Part shown: piece by piece, positions 11,700-22,579 of the stretch
How positions within the stretch are numbered: the stretch's first letter is position 1
Layout of the letters: every line of letters begins with the position of its first letter
Assembly (NCBI RefSeq): GCF_033439725.1
Contig: NW_026944386.1
Span: 1,798,001 to 1,862,000 of the forward strand
Origin: Neurospora tetraspora
Taxonomy: Eukaryota > Ascomycota > Sordariomycetes > Sordariales > Sordariaceae
Direction of reading: 5' to 3'
DNA: 64,000 nucleotides
Made by a program: the position numbers and the translations under genes
Notes under the pieces: model-generated
What the model was told of the DNA's origin: nothing
What the model saw: only the letters and a program-made list of their open reading frames with translations
The model's database searches: none

Positions 11700-14600
11700 A
11701 TGAAAAACTGGAGGGAATTGGGCGAAGTGCCGGGTTCGGACGAGGACGACGACAGCAGCTTCGACGACGATGATATCGATATTGACAACTTGGACCAAAT
11801 CATTACCGAGCCCGAATCGCAAAGTGTCAAGCTTCCCGAAAGCGCGGTTGTCAATTATGTTGGAAGTGATGCAAAGGGACAGGATGTTCCGCCAGAAGAA
11901 GGAGATGTCGACATCCTGAAAGCGCCCCAGGAGGAATCTCAACACTCGGAGAAGGGCATATGGGATATTCCAAGCTCCCCAATTACACGAAGCTCGGCCA
12001 AACCAGTTCCAGCTCCTCAACCCGTGAACGAGAGCCCCGTACCAAGCGAAAAGCCCGATGACGATCAAGACTCCCCGTTGTCTCCTGCGAAAAGCGACAT
12101 CTGGTCATTATCCTCTTTATCTCAATCCCAGGATGCGAAAAACTCGGATTTGCCGGTTCTGGAGGTTAGGATACCACAGACGATACCTGGGAGGGAAGCA
12201 TACTTGAAGGAAGATGTACCCAAGAGCCCAGCCAGAACTGCCAATGCTACAATCCCTTCGTCACCCTCCTCAGACGGTACGATTACACCCAGACCACGCC
12301 AAGTATCGCAAGCTATATCCGACCAGCCCCCAAGTGATGGTTCTACGCTGGGTGATTTAGAAGAAGGCGAGCAGACGACGGGGCGACGTTCTCTCCGCCC
12401 GCGGAAGCCTATCCAACAACATCCATATCTCCTGGAAAATGTTCGGTACGCAAAAGTGATGAAGTCCCATGGCATCAAACCTATCAAGGTGGTCTTGCAA
12501 GATTCTCAACGTAAAAGAAAGGCCCATGAAGAGGACTCTCAAGAACAAGATTTCCTCGATGAAGAGAGTCAAGAGACAACTCGCGGCGAACCTACACAGG
12601 TCACAGAAGAGAGCGGGCCAATCCTCTGGGATGACGATGACGAGTTAGCACTATCGCCTTCGCCGCCAAAGACGTCATCCCCTGCCCGCCATCTACGTGC
12701 TAGTAGCGTGTTAAACAGCGGTAACCAGACGGATATTACGGCCTTGTCCGATGCCGAAGAGTTCCCTGATTTGGACCGTCTCCAATCCAGACCATCCGAG
12801 GCACATAAAAGACTCCTAAAGCGACAAAGCTCGAGTCTCCTGTCAGCGAAGCGCAAAAAACAGAGGACTGTATCTAATTCCCCACTAACTGCTTCTCCAA
12901 TTGGACGTTTCAGGATACCACCTGCATCAATATGGGACCTGTCTCCGTCTCCTACTACACTGCGGGCACCCATCGAACCATCGCAAGATCTGGGCCTTAC
13001 GCAGCGACCAGGCCTTCGGAGGCTGGCAAGATCCCCTTCGACCTCTCGTACAGGACCTGTACAGCCAGTCGAATCACATGAAGAACCAGTCGGGTCCCCC
13101 ATCTTTATCAGGGACGATAGCGACAGTCCTGCTAGCGAAGAGAGTGACTTGGAATCTTTGTCTCATCCACATCACTCAGACAGTGAGTCGGATGTAATTC
13201 GCGAGACTGGTCGGAAAATTCGTGGTGTGCTGCCGGCATCATGGCTGCGACTGGACCAGAAGAAAGATGGGCCCGCTGCTCGCCACAATGCCAAAAATGA
13301 TCATGAACCCCCAATAGATCGACTCAATCGAAAGGGCGTTGCTCTTCCAAAACAAACGTCCCCAAAAAGACTGTCTGCGACCCAGTTCCCGTTTGACCTG
13401 GCCGATGAATCGGAAGAAGAGGCAACTCAAGCACAAAATAAGGCACCGGCTGTTAGTCGATCTAGCCCTACACGGTCGACTCGTCAGGTCATAACCCTGG
13501 ATGATGACGAAGACGGCTTCATGATCGAGGAGGACTCCATCGATGCTATGTTGGCCGGGCGAAGGAAGAGGGCTGGCTCTCCTAGTCTGTCCCGAGGGGC
13601 AAAGAAGCCAAAGAGTGGTAAAGCCACTCGGCAACCCAAGATAACCCAGTCATTCTCTAGGTCAAAGAGTGCCTCTGGCTCATTACCATCGGCCAAGGGC
13701 ACGGCGAAATCTTACCGCAAGCCAAGAGGTGGTGCCTCCGCAAAACCTAGCTCCCGAAAGAGAGCAGCAACACCGCCGCTTCTCAGTATCTTGGATGTCA
13801 TTGAACCTAATGCCCCAAAGTTCCTCAAGATCGCAGCTCGTTCGGTCAAGAAGAGGTCGGATTTGGGGAAGAGTAGTCCCACCAGAAAGGCTATTAGGTT
13901 CGCTAACCGCCAAGATAACATCGACGCACTTTCTATTCTTCGGGACTGGAAGTCCGGCAAGACACGGCCGCGAGTTGCGGCGCCTCCAAGGAAGAGACCT
14001 GAGCCGAAGACTACTAGAGCAGTCCTCGGGGAGGTATCGAACAATGTTGAGCACCAACCTTCATCCACTCAACCGCCGCCTTCTTCACTTCTTCCACGAA
14101 AGCTGGTTGTCAAGAAAGCTAGCGCGAGGAAACCCGTGGCAAACAATTCCGATGGGCCAAGGTCAATGTCCAGGCATCCGTCACGAACTACAATCCATGA
14201 ACGCGGCCCGGCCACACGACAAGCGCAGTTAGAGACGAGCATATATGAGGATCCGCAGAAACGGCTTAAGAACAAGAAGCGATCTCTTGATGCTCTGTTC
14301 AGGCAAGACCGAAGAGCTCAGCGCGCACCGAGCCTTGATCGCTTGGAGCCTGTTCTTGACGTTGGCAGAGGAACATCGCCGGAACCGTTTATTTTGGAAG
14401 GGCAGGACGATTCTGTCACCGAGGTGGCACCATTCGCTCCGAGGCCCAAGGCTGCAAACGACAAATCCCGTTATCGCAAGAGACGAGCCCCTCAGCATGT
14501 CGATGTTGAAGCCCCGCAGTACACGCGAGCAGATGACCCTTTGCCAGCTGCCTTTGCCGTGGTTGAGGAGCAGGCCAAGCAAAAAGACGTCGACAAACTC

Positions 14601-17600
14601 AGTGGGCTGGGGCCATATGGGACGCAATACACCCACCACTTTGAAGTCTTCCCCCTTGATCATGGTACGTTCTTCCATGAGAGCACCATCATCGGACGCG
14701 GCTATGTCAAGAAGGCGGTCGAGCCCGGGTTCTCGGAGAGGATTCGTCGGCCAAGGCCGACCGTGTCTTTCCTCTTCCAAGGACAGTCACTTAACTGGGG
14801 CATGTGGGATGATCAAGTCTCGTCAGAGCTTGGTATACTTGTCGACTGGGTGGCTGAACAACTCGAAACCGGAAGTAAGGAGGATACGGAATTTGCGGGT
14901 CGCAAAGCCACTGATGCAGCTAACTTTGTCCTGGAATATGTCCTCGATGCACTTCGCGTTCAGGATGACATTGGGGAAAATGCATTCGTGTCCAGATGGT
15001 CGGAGGTCATGGCGAGCTTCGTTGGCCGATTCGAAGCGCTTGACTGGCGGTCGTTGCGAGAACAAACCAAGAAGATGTCCCTGGATATAGCTACCCGCTT
15101 GTGCCTAGCGATGCTCCCAATATACCTGATGGCACAGTCGTCTGGCGATGATCCCCTACAAAGCATGAAGCTTGAAGGACTTCTCACCAAGCTTTCCAAG
15201 GTGGCCATCACTGGAGCGCTGAGCTGTGGGCTTGAGGATGTTAGGACTCTCTATGGCGAACTACAGCGTCCTTCGTTTCGAGAACGCGGTATTCGGCCGA
15301 ACCAGGTGCTTGCTGTATGCTGGGTCGTTCTCATGCATACCCTAGAAAGCGCCGGTATTCCGCGCAGTATGTTCTGGGATGTTGTTCACTCAGTCATGCT
15401 CACGCCTGATGTCGTGTCCGGGTCGGATGCTCAGGTGTTTGAGCGTCTTTGGCAGGACATGTTCACCTTGTTGCCTCTGGGCGAAATTGACAACATGGGT
15501 ATCCTTCTTCCAGGGTTGAGAAACACCGTTCCCTTGGAGGGCTGGACACTCCCTCAGAAGCTTATGAAGCGCGTGTTCGAGCTGTACAAGTCCAACCAGC
15601 GCCAGTCCCCTAGCTTCAACGAGTACTGCCGGGCTTTGATCGGCCGCTGCTACTTCCTCGTCCAACAATGGGGTTGGCGCAGGTGTACTGGAATCATCGG
15701 TACCATCTTCGACTTTTTCGGCTCGCAAAATCTCTGCCATTTGAGGAATGAACAGGTCTACAAGTCTCCTCGCTTCCTGGAAGAGCTCGCTAATGGCCCT
15801 TCTCTGGCCATTGAGACGGAAGATCGTTGCTTCCACATCTTCATCAAACTGTTGGCTCTGACCATTCAACACCTTAAGCAACTGGGGCGGACAAAAGATA
15901 TCCGGAATCTTGTCGCAAGGACACTTCCCAACCATGACCGACAGTACCTCAAAGAGGACACAATACATGAACGTGACCTTGCAGCCTTAAGGAACCATCA
16001 TGATCTCCTCTGCACGCTTTTCTGGGCTGCCCCGCCGGATCTTAGGCCGCGTGTTGACCTGATAGAGCGACTGATCACTCCTAGCAATGCTCACAAGGAG
16101 GCTTGCTTGATCAACATTCGAGCATGGAGTCAGCTCGCTCGCCTCGTCGTGTCGAATGGTGAGGGTAGCACTGCGTTCAGGCCCTTTACCATATGGAGGA
16201 ACAACTTGTTCAACCAGATCTTGGACCAGTACATGTCTGCAGAGTCCGATATCGAGCAGCAGTTTAGGGCGCTGTCTGCAGAGAATATGCGGAGTATCGA
16301 TGCAGCATGGCGGGACGAGCTTATCGCAAGAAACAAGGCCACGGCCCTGGACATTCTTCACACTTCAGCCAGAGCATCTCTCGATGTGCTCAAGCACGCA
16401 AAATCTCTCGAAGCAACCATCTACACGCTGAACGTCACTCAGTTGCAAAAGATGTGTACTACCCTGCACTTTGGCTCTCCGGGCTTTGACTGGGGCATCC
16501 TCCATGTGGCTCTCGACACACATGAGCACTTCCTGGGCTGGATTGAAAAGTCTTCTGAGGAGCAGTACTCTAGCAATGAGTCTACTGCGGATGTCGACCC
16601 GAGGCAGTTGGAGGATGCCATTCTGCTGCTTCGCGAGAAGCTCACCAAAGAGTTCTTCTGGGTGGCCAGGGAATTACTTGCCTTGCCACTGAAATCACTT
16701 ACAACCTTCGGCAAGCAAACCGAGCAGGTCGCCTGTATCGAAAAGACGGTGACGCTGGCTGCTAAACTAGCCGCCCGGTTCATCCAGGAGCGAGTCACCC
16801 AGGTGTTGCCCTACTTCCAGCCCGGCAAGTACGGGCTCTTCCCCGACATCCCCAAGAACATGACCGGTGCAGAGAGGAGATGGCTCCCCCTCTTTATCGC
16901 CACTCTCGTCAAGAAGAACGTCTTCGACTTCAAAGACATCGAGACAAACATTCTCTCCCTCTGGGTCCAGTCCATCATCAAGCCCATGCGCTTCCTCGGC
17001 TACGAGACCTACCTCGCCGAAGTCCTCCAGCAGCGCGGCCTCCCTTTTCTTGTAGGGGCAAACGTTTCAGCCGGCATGACGCCAGACTACAACATCCATT
17101 TAGACCTCTTCTTCCACGCGATCCACTACATGCGCAAGGCTCTCCGCGGAGGGGGCGAAGGAGAAGCCGGTGCAACCCCATCGGCACCTTCTACGGCATC
17201 GTCAGCCCAGTCCGTCCGCCGCCAAAGAGAGGAATTCTCCCAAACCCTCCAACTAGCCATGACCGAGATCCAAAAAGACCTCTCCCTCCTCCGCTCCCTC
17301 GCCCTTTCCTCAGACCCCACAGCAGCCTCTACAGAAGAACACAAAGAATACATGGCCTTCGCCCACGAGCTCATCTCCCTCATCAAATCGCACGGCGTCG
17401 GCATCGTCGTCGTCGACTCCTTCTTCCTTACCCCCTCCGATTCCTACTCCCCGCCCTTGCAAGACCCGCAACTACATACAGCGGGCATCATGGCCTACGG
17501 CGTCCGCCTGTCCGAGAAGGACGCACCCGCGGCGTCGCAGCTTTTTTGGTACCTGTTCAACAACTTCAAGGTGGCACTGGCTAACGATGGGCTGAAAGAG

Positions 17601-18647
17601 GAGAGAGGGATCTTGGAGCGGGCGTTGGGGGATGCCAAAATGACGGGGGGCAGGGAATTCATGACGTTCATGTTGGAGGTGATGCTGCCTGTTGTTGTGC
17701 AGGTTGCGGGCAGAATGGAGCAGGATCAGGATCACGAGGGCGAGTTTGGGTCGGTGTTGTTGGAGTGTTATGCTGGGGCGGTGGTGGGAGTGTTGACGAG
17801 GAGTTGCGTGCCGAGGGAGTTGAGGGGGGAGGATGTGGAGGTGCATGTTGTTGAGGTTTTGCGGAGTGTGGTGTGGTGGTGTGAGCAGATGTGGATGAAG
17901 AGAGGGAAGGGGAGGGCGGAGGCGTATAGCAGGGAGGAGGCGCGGAGGAAGGAGGAGGTGCAGAGGAGGGATTTGGCGCTGTTGAATCAGTTGGTCGGGT
18001 TGTGTGTGGCTTTGCAGCCGAGTATCATTCCGGCGGTGATTACCCTTGGAAACAAGAAGAAGGAACCACAGAGACAAAGGGAGGAGAAGGTGAAGGCGTT
18101 GGTGGACATAGTGGACGTGGTGTCGAAGTTGTTTGATGGGGCGAGGGAGTGTATAAGACGGTTTATCTCCCCGGAGCTGAAGGACTGTGCTGATGTGGAA
18201 GAACGCCCCGGTTACCCGACCGGACTCATTCGAGTCGAATGTCTTCTGAGAGGACTGCCTTCCACATTTTCCGAGTTCTCCCAGCAGGCGAGGGTCAACC
18301 CGCGTGTGCAGAGACATGTCACTGCTATCGTCAAGGATATGTCGAACAACTGGATGATTTCGGATGGTCGGGTGACTACACGGTTTACTGCCGCCGCCGG
18401 TGGCCCCGCGAGAGTCCCTGGGCAGCAGCAGCAACATTTACCATCAAGCACGCAGTCTACTACTGGTGCCGCTCCTGCTAGAAGCCAGGGGACAGGCTAC
18501 ACAGTCAGGAACAGAGAGGAGCTGCTGTGGGATCTGTATGCCCGGCTTGAGGAGTGGAAGCTGGGCGAGGGCTCTGATGATACACTCGGTTACCGGAGGG
18601 ATAGGGGGGAATTGTGGGATGATGAGATGTTTCATGTTTTAGTCTAG
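11700..18647 (+). CDS. mms22: Mus7/Mms22 family replication-fork repair protein, 2315 aa, single exon
   Basis: A single uninterrupted frame of 2315 codons. The N-terminus MKNWRELGEVPGSDEDDD matches the conserved start of filamentous-fungal Mus7/Mms22 proteins, which supports ATG 11700. Residues 1-~900 are acidic, Ser/Pro-rich and disordered, with many basic patches and SQ/TQ motifs (possible checkpoint-kinase sites, inferred). Near residues 970-1000 is the family motif LGPYGTQYTHHFEVFPL followed by GTFFHESTIIGRG. The rest is a long helical repeat-like domain. In budding yeast Mms22 acts with the Rtt101-Mms1 cullin ligase, and in fission yeast Mus7 protects stalled forks; a nuclear role in replication-coupled repair is inferred by homology. 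The strand changes from C-rich (about 16850-17500) to G-rich (about 17580-18150) within the gene without breaking the frame. Confidence 0.9.
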   Translation: MKNWRELGEVPGSDEDDDSSFDDDDIDIDNLDQIITEPESQSVKLPESAVVNYVGSDAKGQDVPPEEGDVDILKAPQEESQHSEKGIWDIPSSPITRSSAKPVPAPQPVNESPVPSEKPDDDQDSPLSPAKSDIWSLSSLSQSQDAKNSDLPVLEVRIPQTIPGREAYLKEDVPKSPARTANATIPSSPSSDGTITPRPRQVSQAISDQPPSDGSTLGDLEEGEQTTGRRSLRPRKPIQQHPYLLENVRYAKVMKSHGIKPIKVVLQDSQRKRKAHEEDSQEQDFLDEESQETTRGEPTQVTEESGPILWDDDDELALSPSPPKTSSPARHLRASSVLNSGNQTDITALSDAEEFPDLDRLQSRPSEAHKRLLKRQSSSLLSAKRKKQRTVSNSPLTASPIGRFRIPPASIWDLSPSPTTLRAPIEPSQDLGLTQRPGLRRLARSPSTSRTGPVQPVESHEEPVGSPIFIRDDSDSPASEESDLESLSHPHHSDSESDVIRETGRKIRGVLPASWLRLDQKKDGPAARHNAKNDHEPPIDRLNRKGVALPKQTSPKRLSATQFPFDLADESEEEATQAQNKAPAVSRSSPTRSTRQVITLDDDEDGFMIEEDSIDAMLAGRRKRAGSPSLSRGAKKPKSGKATRQPKITQSFSRSKSASGSLPSAKGTAKSYRKPRGGASAKPSSRKRAATPPLLSILDVIEPNAPKFLKIAARSVKKRSDLGKSSPTRKAIRFANRQDNIDALSILRDWKSGKTRPRVAAPPRKRPEPKTTRAVLGEVSNNVEHQPSSTQPPPSSLLPRKLVVKKASARKPVANNSDGPRSMSRHPSRTTIHERGPATRQAQLETSIYEDPQKRLKNKKRSLDALFRQDRRAQRAPSLDRLEPVLDVGRGTSPEPFILEGQDDSVTEVAPFAPRPKAANDKSRYRKRRAPQHVDVEAPQYTRADDPLPAAFAVVEEQAKQKDVDKLSGLGPYGTQYTHHFEVFPLDHGTFFHESTIIGRGYVKKAVEPGFSERIRRPRPTVSFLFQGQSLNWGMWDDQVSSELGILVDWVAEQLETGSKEDTEFAGRKATDAANFVLEYVLDALRVQDDIGENAFVSRWSEVMASFVGRFEALDWRSLREQTKKMSLDIATRLCLAMLPIYLMAQSSGDDPLQSMKLEGLLTKLSKVAITGALSCGLEDVRTLYGELQRPSFRERGIRPNQVLAVCWVVLMHTLESAGIPRSMFWDVVHSVMLTPDVVSGSDAQVFERLWQDMFTLLPLGEIDNMGILLPGLRNTVPLEGWTLPQKLMKRVFELYKSNQRQSPSFNEYCRALIGRCYFLVQQWGWRRCTGIIGTIFDFFGSQNLCHLRNEQVYKSPRFLEELANGPSLAIETEDRCFHIFIKLLALTIQHLKQLGRTKDIRNLVARTLPNHDRQYLKEDTIHERDLAALRNHHDLLCTLFWAAPPDLRPRVDLIERLITPSNAHKEACLINIRAWSQLARLVVSNGEGSTAFRPFTIWRNNLFNQILDQYMSAESDIEQQFRALSAENMRSIDAAWRDELIARNKATALDILHTSARASLDVLKHAKSLEATIYTLNVTQLQKMCTTLHFGSPGFDWGILHVALDTHEHFLGWIEKSSEEQYSSNESTADVDPRQLEDAILLLREKLTKEFFWVARELLALPLKSLTTFGKQTEQVACIEKTVTLAAKLAARFIQERVTQVLPYFQPGKYGLFPDIPKNMTGAERRWLPLFIATLVKKNVFDFKDIETNILSLWVQSIIKPMRFLGYETYLAEVLQQRGLPFLVGANVSAGMTPDYNIHLDLFFHAIHYMRKALRGGGEGEAGATPSAPSTASSAQSVRRQREEFSQTLQLAMTEIQKDLSLLRSLALSSDPTAASTEEHKEYMAFAHELISLIKSHGVGIVVVDSFFLTPSDSYSPPLQDPQLHTAGIMAYGVRLSEKDAPAASQLFWYLFNNFKVALANDGLKEERGILERALGDAKMTGGREFMTFMLEVMLPVVVQVAGRMEQDQDHEGEFGSVLLECYAGAVVGVLTRSCVPRELRGEDVEVHVVEVLRSVVWWCEQMWMKRGKGRAEAYSREEARRKEEVQRRDLALLNQLVGLCVALQPSIIPAVITLGNKKKEPQRQREEKVKALVDIVDVVSKLFDGARECIRRFISPELKDCADVEERPGYPTGLIRVECLLRGLPSTFSEFSQQARVNPRVQRHVTAIVKDMSNNWMISDGRVTTRFTAAAGGPARVPGQQQQHLPSSTQSTTGAAPARSQGTGYTVRNREELLWDLYARLEEWKLGEGSDDTLGYRRDRGELWDDEMFHVLV

Positions 18648-19225
18648 GCCGGGCAAAGGGCGTTGAGGTGGTCATGATGGTTCTAGAGATTATCCGCATG
18701 GATTGTTTATGAAGTGGATTAAGCAATGGACACCACGGATATGCTGGCGTGACGCGACTCTTGGATAGTGCAAAAGCAATAGAGGAATCATCCAACATTA
18801 ATAGTCGTATCTCCGTATTCGAAAACCATGCTGTCCAAAGTCGTGATATGTCCATGGTGTTGTTGCTGTCAAAGAGCACAGACAACGGGCAACTGCCAGG
18901 GATGCTTCAGCGGACTTTAGCGGGGACAGTGGCTTACTAAAGGGACATTTTGCCGGCCGGCAACTGATAAGGACATCACGTTCACAGCGCGGACATCAAT
19001 GGACTCACGGCCCGCTTCGCGGCCTGCCCGGGGAAGCTCCAGCTCCAGCAGAAGCTCCATTGCATCGCGTAACCGCAGTCAGCCATTCACCATCCCACCA
19101 TCCACAACACATGTATTATACCCCCAAGCACACATAGCGAACGGCTGCCGGTCAACTGCAACACGCATCTCGACACACATAATACACCTATGAGAGTCGC
19201 CAATCACCCCAATTGATACGTCCCA
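18648..19225. other. Intergenic region between the Mms22-like and AAA ATPase genes
   Basis: About 580 bp between two genes on the same strand; it must hold the 3' end of the first and the promoter of the second. No gene or repeat is evident. Confidence 0.5.
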
Positions 19226-22200
19226 ATGCCTGTTGCCGGGGCCCGAGCCCTGCTGTCGGCGCAAACCTCATGTTGTCGCCGACTGCCCCGCGCCGTTGCC
19301 GGTTACGCTTCCGGCACTACTAGCTCCAGCTCCCTATCCCGTCGCCAGCATGTAAGAGCCTTCCGCACCTCTGCGGCCTCTCTCAAAAACGACCCCGACT
19401 CGAACTCGAACCCTGCCGACGATAAGAAGCCGAGCAGTATCTCGACCGAAGACGACCCTAAAACACAACATAACAAGCCCGCTTCTACCACGACCACCAC
19501 CTCGTCCGCGCAAGAGGAAACTTCTTCTGCCGACAAGAAGAATGCAGAAGACTCAAAAGCGGCCGCCGATGCCTACAAGGAAGCGCTCACGCTCAAGGGA
19601 ACGCGGGGGCGCCAACGGCCTGGTAGGATGAGCGCCGTCAACATCGAGAACAACGTCGCCCCGCAAGCCAGCAGCACCCCGAGCACGCCCTGGGTGAAGC
19701 TCGACCCATGGTTCATCGATCACAACGTGTCGCTGTACGAGGCGCGACCCATCGGCGCACCCCAGACCCTGCTCTTCCCGCTCGAAGACGTCGACCGCGA
19801 AGCCGTCCTGGAGCTGCTGGAGAAGAAGTTGGACAAGGTCCAGGTGATAGAGGAGGACGTCAAGTCGTGGACAAGCATGCTGGACGAGCTGGTCAGGCTG
19901 CCCGAGGAGGAGCGCGAAGCTGCTTTCGAGCAACTACTCGAGTCGTCCAGCCAGCTGCTCAAGAAGGCGCATGCGGCGCACAACACCGCGTTCCTACAGG
20001 CGCTGGCTATCGTCCACCAGACGGGCGCGAACCCGGAACATATAGAGTTGCTGCGCAAGCACCACTCTTCCAGGGAGGATGATATTGTTCGGTTGTTGTG
20101 GTGGTCGGATAAGCCGCTGTCCGGGGAGGCACAGCGATGGCTGGCCAACCTCCGCTGCGAAGCCCAGCCCGGCTCTGGGGCGCTACATGGCAGTCCTCTA
20201 GCCAGCAGGCCGGATCCAGAGTATCCTGTCTGCATGGAGCTTTTGGCCGCTATACGTGCCGAGCTGGTGGCGGATGTGGCGCATGGAAGTAAGCCGCCCG
20301 ACTATCACCGGCTCACGACGGTGCTCTCGGTGGTGAACCGCAGGGGTCGTAGTGTCGCCAACCATGTCATTGATGACATTGCCACCGATCTCAAGGCGGA
20401 TGTAATACACCTGGATGCGTTTAGTCTGGCCAGGCTTCTTGGGACACAGCTACAGCAGAACATCCATAACGTCCGGGGCTCGGTTTCCATGTTGGGATAC
20501 GCCGCTTCCGAGATCAACGGAAGACTTGCCAACCGGGACGATGCTGACTCGGATGGTGACGTGGGTGTCCTGCATGTGTCCATGCCGTCCAAGTTGCGGT
20601 CTCTCCTTAGCGCAGGCAAGGAGTTCGGAAGCACGCGCTCTGTCGACCCACGCTGGGAAGGACTGAAGATACAGAACACGCTCAAGGCGATCGTTAGGGC
20701 GGCGGATGCCAAGCGGTTTGCTCAGACGGGTAATTATGAGAAGCGTGACCTGATCATCCATCTGCACGACTATGTAGAAATCAGTGAACTGCAAGAAAGT
20801 TTGATCACCAGGTTACGAGACATTGTCGATGACTGGCATTTCGAGGAGGCGGCGCAGGACGGAAAGAAGATTGTGCTGGTAGGTTCTTCATCTAGTGACA
20901 TGGACAAGTCGCAACACTGGCGCAATCATCTGGTCGAGCTCGGCCGTGAGGGCCATCACATCATTCCCTTCCATGCTTCCCCCTCTACCGAGTGGATGGA
21001 CAGGAAGGATAACCTCTACGACAACATCAACAACATCAAGAGCATGCTGGAAGCAAGGCTGCTCACCCCAGCTGCCATTGACTTTGATGCTCAGATCAGG
21101 TTCCAAGATGACCAGGTCCTTGTAGACGAAAGATACACCGATCTGTTCCAGACTTTGTCCAAACATGTGTTTGACGTCCAATGGGTGTACCGGTTGACCT
21201 CTCTCTTGCTGGGCAGCCGGTCACCGCCTCCTAAGAAGTACGGTCTCGGCCACCTCAAGTACGCTCTCGCCTTCATGAGCGACCGCGACAACCACTGGAA
21301 GGGCATCTACTCGGGCATCCGTCCTCCTTACTTCTCCCCACTCTTCCGTCAGAAGGGTGGTGCGAGCAACATGTTCGACCAGCACATGCAAGAAGGCGGC
21401 GACTCACCCACCTCGGGCTTTTCTTCATCGTGGTCCAACCAAAGCCAAAACACGGGCGACAACAAGGACTACGACCAGCACGAGAAGAAGCTTCTGGCCG
21501 GTCTCGTGAACGCCAAGGACATCCACACCACCTTCGACGACATCATCGTCCCCGCCGAGACCAAAGAGTCCCTCATCGGGCTCACCTCCCTCTCCCTCCA
21601 ACGCCCCGACGCCTTCTCCTACGGCGTGCTCAAAACCGAGCGCATCCCCGGCTGCCTGCTCTACGGGCCCCCCGGAACCGGCAAGACCCTACTCGCCAAA
21701 GCCGTCGCCAAAGAATCCGGCGCCAACATGCTCGAAGTCTCGGCGGCCTCCATCAACGACATGTGGCTCGGCCAATCCGAGAAGAACGTGCGCGCGCTTT
21801 TTTCCCTAGCCCGCAAGCTCTCGCCCATGGTGATCTTCCTCGACGAGGCCGACGCGCTTCTGGGCGCCCGCCACAACAACCCCGGCCGCACCGCCCACCG
21901 CGAGACCATCACGCAGTTCCTGCGCGAGTGGGACGGCCTGTCCGACATGCGCGCCTTCATCATGGTCGCCACCAACCGGCCCTTTGATCTCGACGAGGCC
22001 GTGCTCCGCCGTCTTCCGAGAAAAATCCTCGTCGATTTGCCGCTCGTAGCCGAGCGCGCCAAGATTCTAAGGGTGATGCTCCGCGAGGAACAGTTGGCCC
22101 CCGACGTAGACCTGGACGTTTTAGCAAAGGAAACCGATCTCTACTCGGGCTCCGATCTCAAGAACTTGTGTGTCTCGGCAGCGATGGAGGCGGTAAGGGA

Positions 22201-22579
22201 GGAGTGCAGAGCCAAAGAAGCGCATGATGCCGCCGCCGCGCATCTTTCGGAGGACAAGGGCGAGGGCCACCCCGCCCCCGCCCCCGCCCCCGCTAAATAC
22301 GAGTTCCCGGAGAAGAGAATCCTAACAAGGAAACACTTTGAGAAGGGCATGCGGGAGATTAGCGCGAGTATCAGCGAGGATATGGAGAGCTTGAAGGCGA
22401 TTCGCAAGTTTGATGAGCAGTATGGTGATGCGGGCGGGAAGGCGGCGAGGAAGAAGGGGAGGAGGGGGATTGGGTTTGAGGTGGCGGGTGGGGGGAGGGG
22501 CGGGACGGAGGAGGCGAGGGTTAGGAAGGTGGTTGTTGATGAGGAGGGGGAGGGGAGGGGGAAGAAGATTCCCGTGTAG
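19226..22579 (+). CDS. Mitochondrial-type AAA ATPase, 1117 aa (Msp1/ATAD1-related AAA module with long N-terminal region)
   Basis: A single frame of 1117 codons. The start has an Arg/Ser/Ala-rich presequence (residues 1-~50, ...RRQHVRAFRTSA), then a disordered Ser/Thr/Lys stretch. The middle (about 480-590) contains a segment resembling a degenerate AAA-like fold (LIIHLHDYVEISELQESL ... KKIVLVGSSSS) without a Walker A motif. The active AAA module starts near residue 770: Walker A GPPGTGKT at 814-821, Walker B VIFLDEAD with D873/E874, then sensor and arginine-finger regions (ATNRPFDLDEAVLRRLPR). This is the meiotic/Msp1-like AAA clade, but Msp1 itself is only ~360 residues, so this is a different, filamentous-fungal member. 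A role in mitochondrial protein quality control is inferred. The C-terminus is a basic Gly/Arg-rich tail; a short Pro-Ala repeat lies near residue 1017. Confidence 0.85.
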   Translation: MPVAGARALLSAQTSCCRRLPRAVAGYASGTTSSSSLSRRQHVRAFRTSAASLKNDPDSNSNPADDKKPSSISTEDDPKTQHNKPASTTTTTSSAQEETSSADKKNAEDSKAAADAYKEALTLKGTRGRQRPGRMSAVNIENNVAPQASSTPSTPWVKLDPWFIDHNVSLYEARPIGAPQTLLFPLEDVDREAVLELLEKKLDKVQVIEEDVKSWTSMLDELVRLPEEEREAAFEQLLESSSQLLKKAHAAHNTAFLQALAIVHQTGANPEHIELLRKHHSSREDDIVRLLWWSDKPLSGEAQRWLANLRCEAQPGSGALHGSPLASRPDPEYPVCMELLAAIRAELVADVAHGSKPPDYHRLTTVLSVVNRRGRSVANHVIDDIATDLKADVIHLDAFSLARLLGTQLQQNIHNVRGSVSMLGYAASEINGRLANRDDADSDGDVGVLHVSMPSKLRSLLSAGKEFGSTRSVDPRWEGLKIQNTLKAIVRAADAKRFAQTGNYEKRDLIIHLHDYVEISELQESLITRLRDIVDDWHFEEAAQDGKKIVLVGSSSSDMDKSQHWRNHLVELGREGHHIIPFHASPSTEWMDRKDNLYDNINNIKSMLEARLLTPAAIDFDAQIRFQDDQVLVDERYTDLFQTLSKHVFDVQWVYRLTSLLLGSRSPPPKKYGLGHLKYALAFMSDRDNHWKGIYSGIRPPYFSPLFRQKGGASNMFDQHMQEGGDSPTSGFSSSWSNQSQNTGDNKDYDQHEKKLLAGLVNAKDIHTTFDDIIVPAETKESLIGLTSLSLQRPDAFSYGVLKTERIPGCLLYGPPGTGKTLLAKAVAKESGANMLEVSAASINDMWLGQSEKNVRALFSLARKLSPMVIFLDEADALLGARHNNPGRTAHRETITQFLREWDGLSDMRAFIMVATNRPFDLDEAVLRRLPRKILVDLPLVAERAKILRVMLREEQLAPDVDLDVLAKETDLYSGSDLKNLCVSAAMEAVREECRAKEAHDAAAAHLSEDKGEGHPAPAPAPAKYEFPEKRILTRKHFEKGMREISASISEDMESLKAIRKFDEQYGDAGGKAARKKGRRGIGFEVAGGGRGGTEEARVRKVVVDEEGEGRGKKIPV

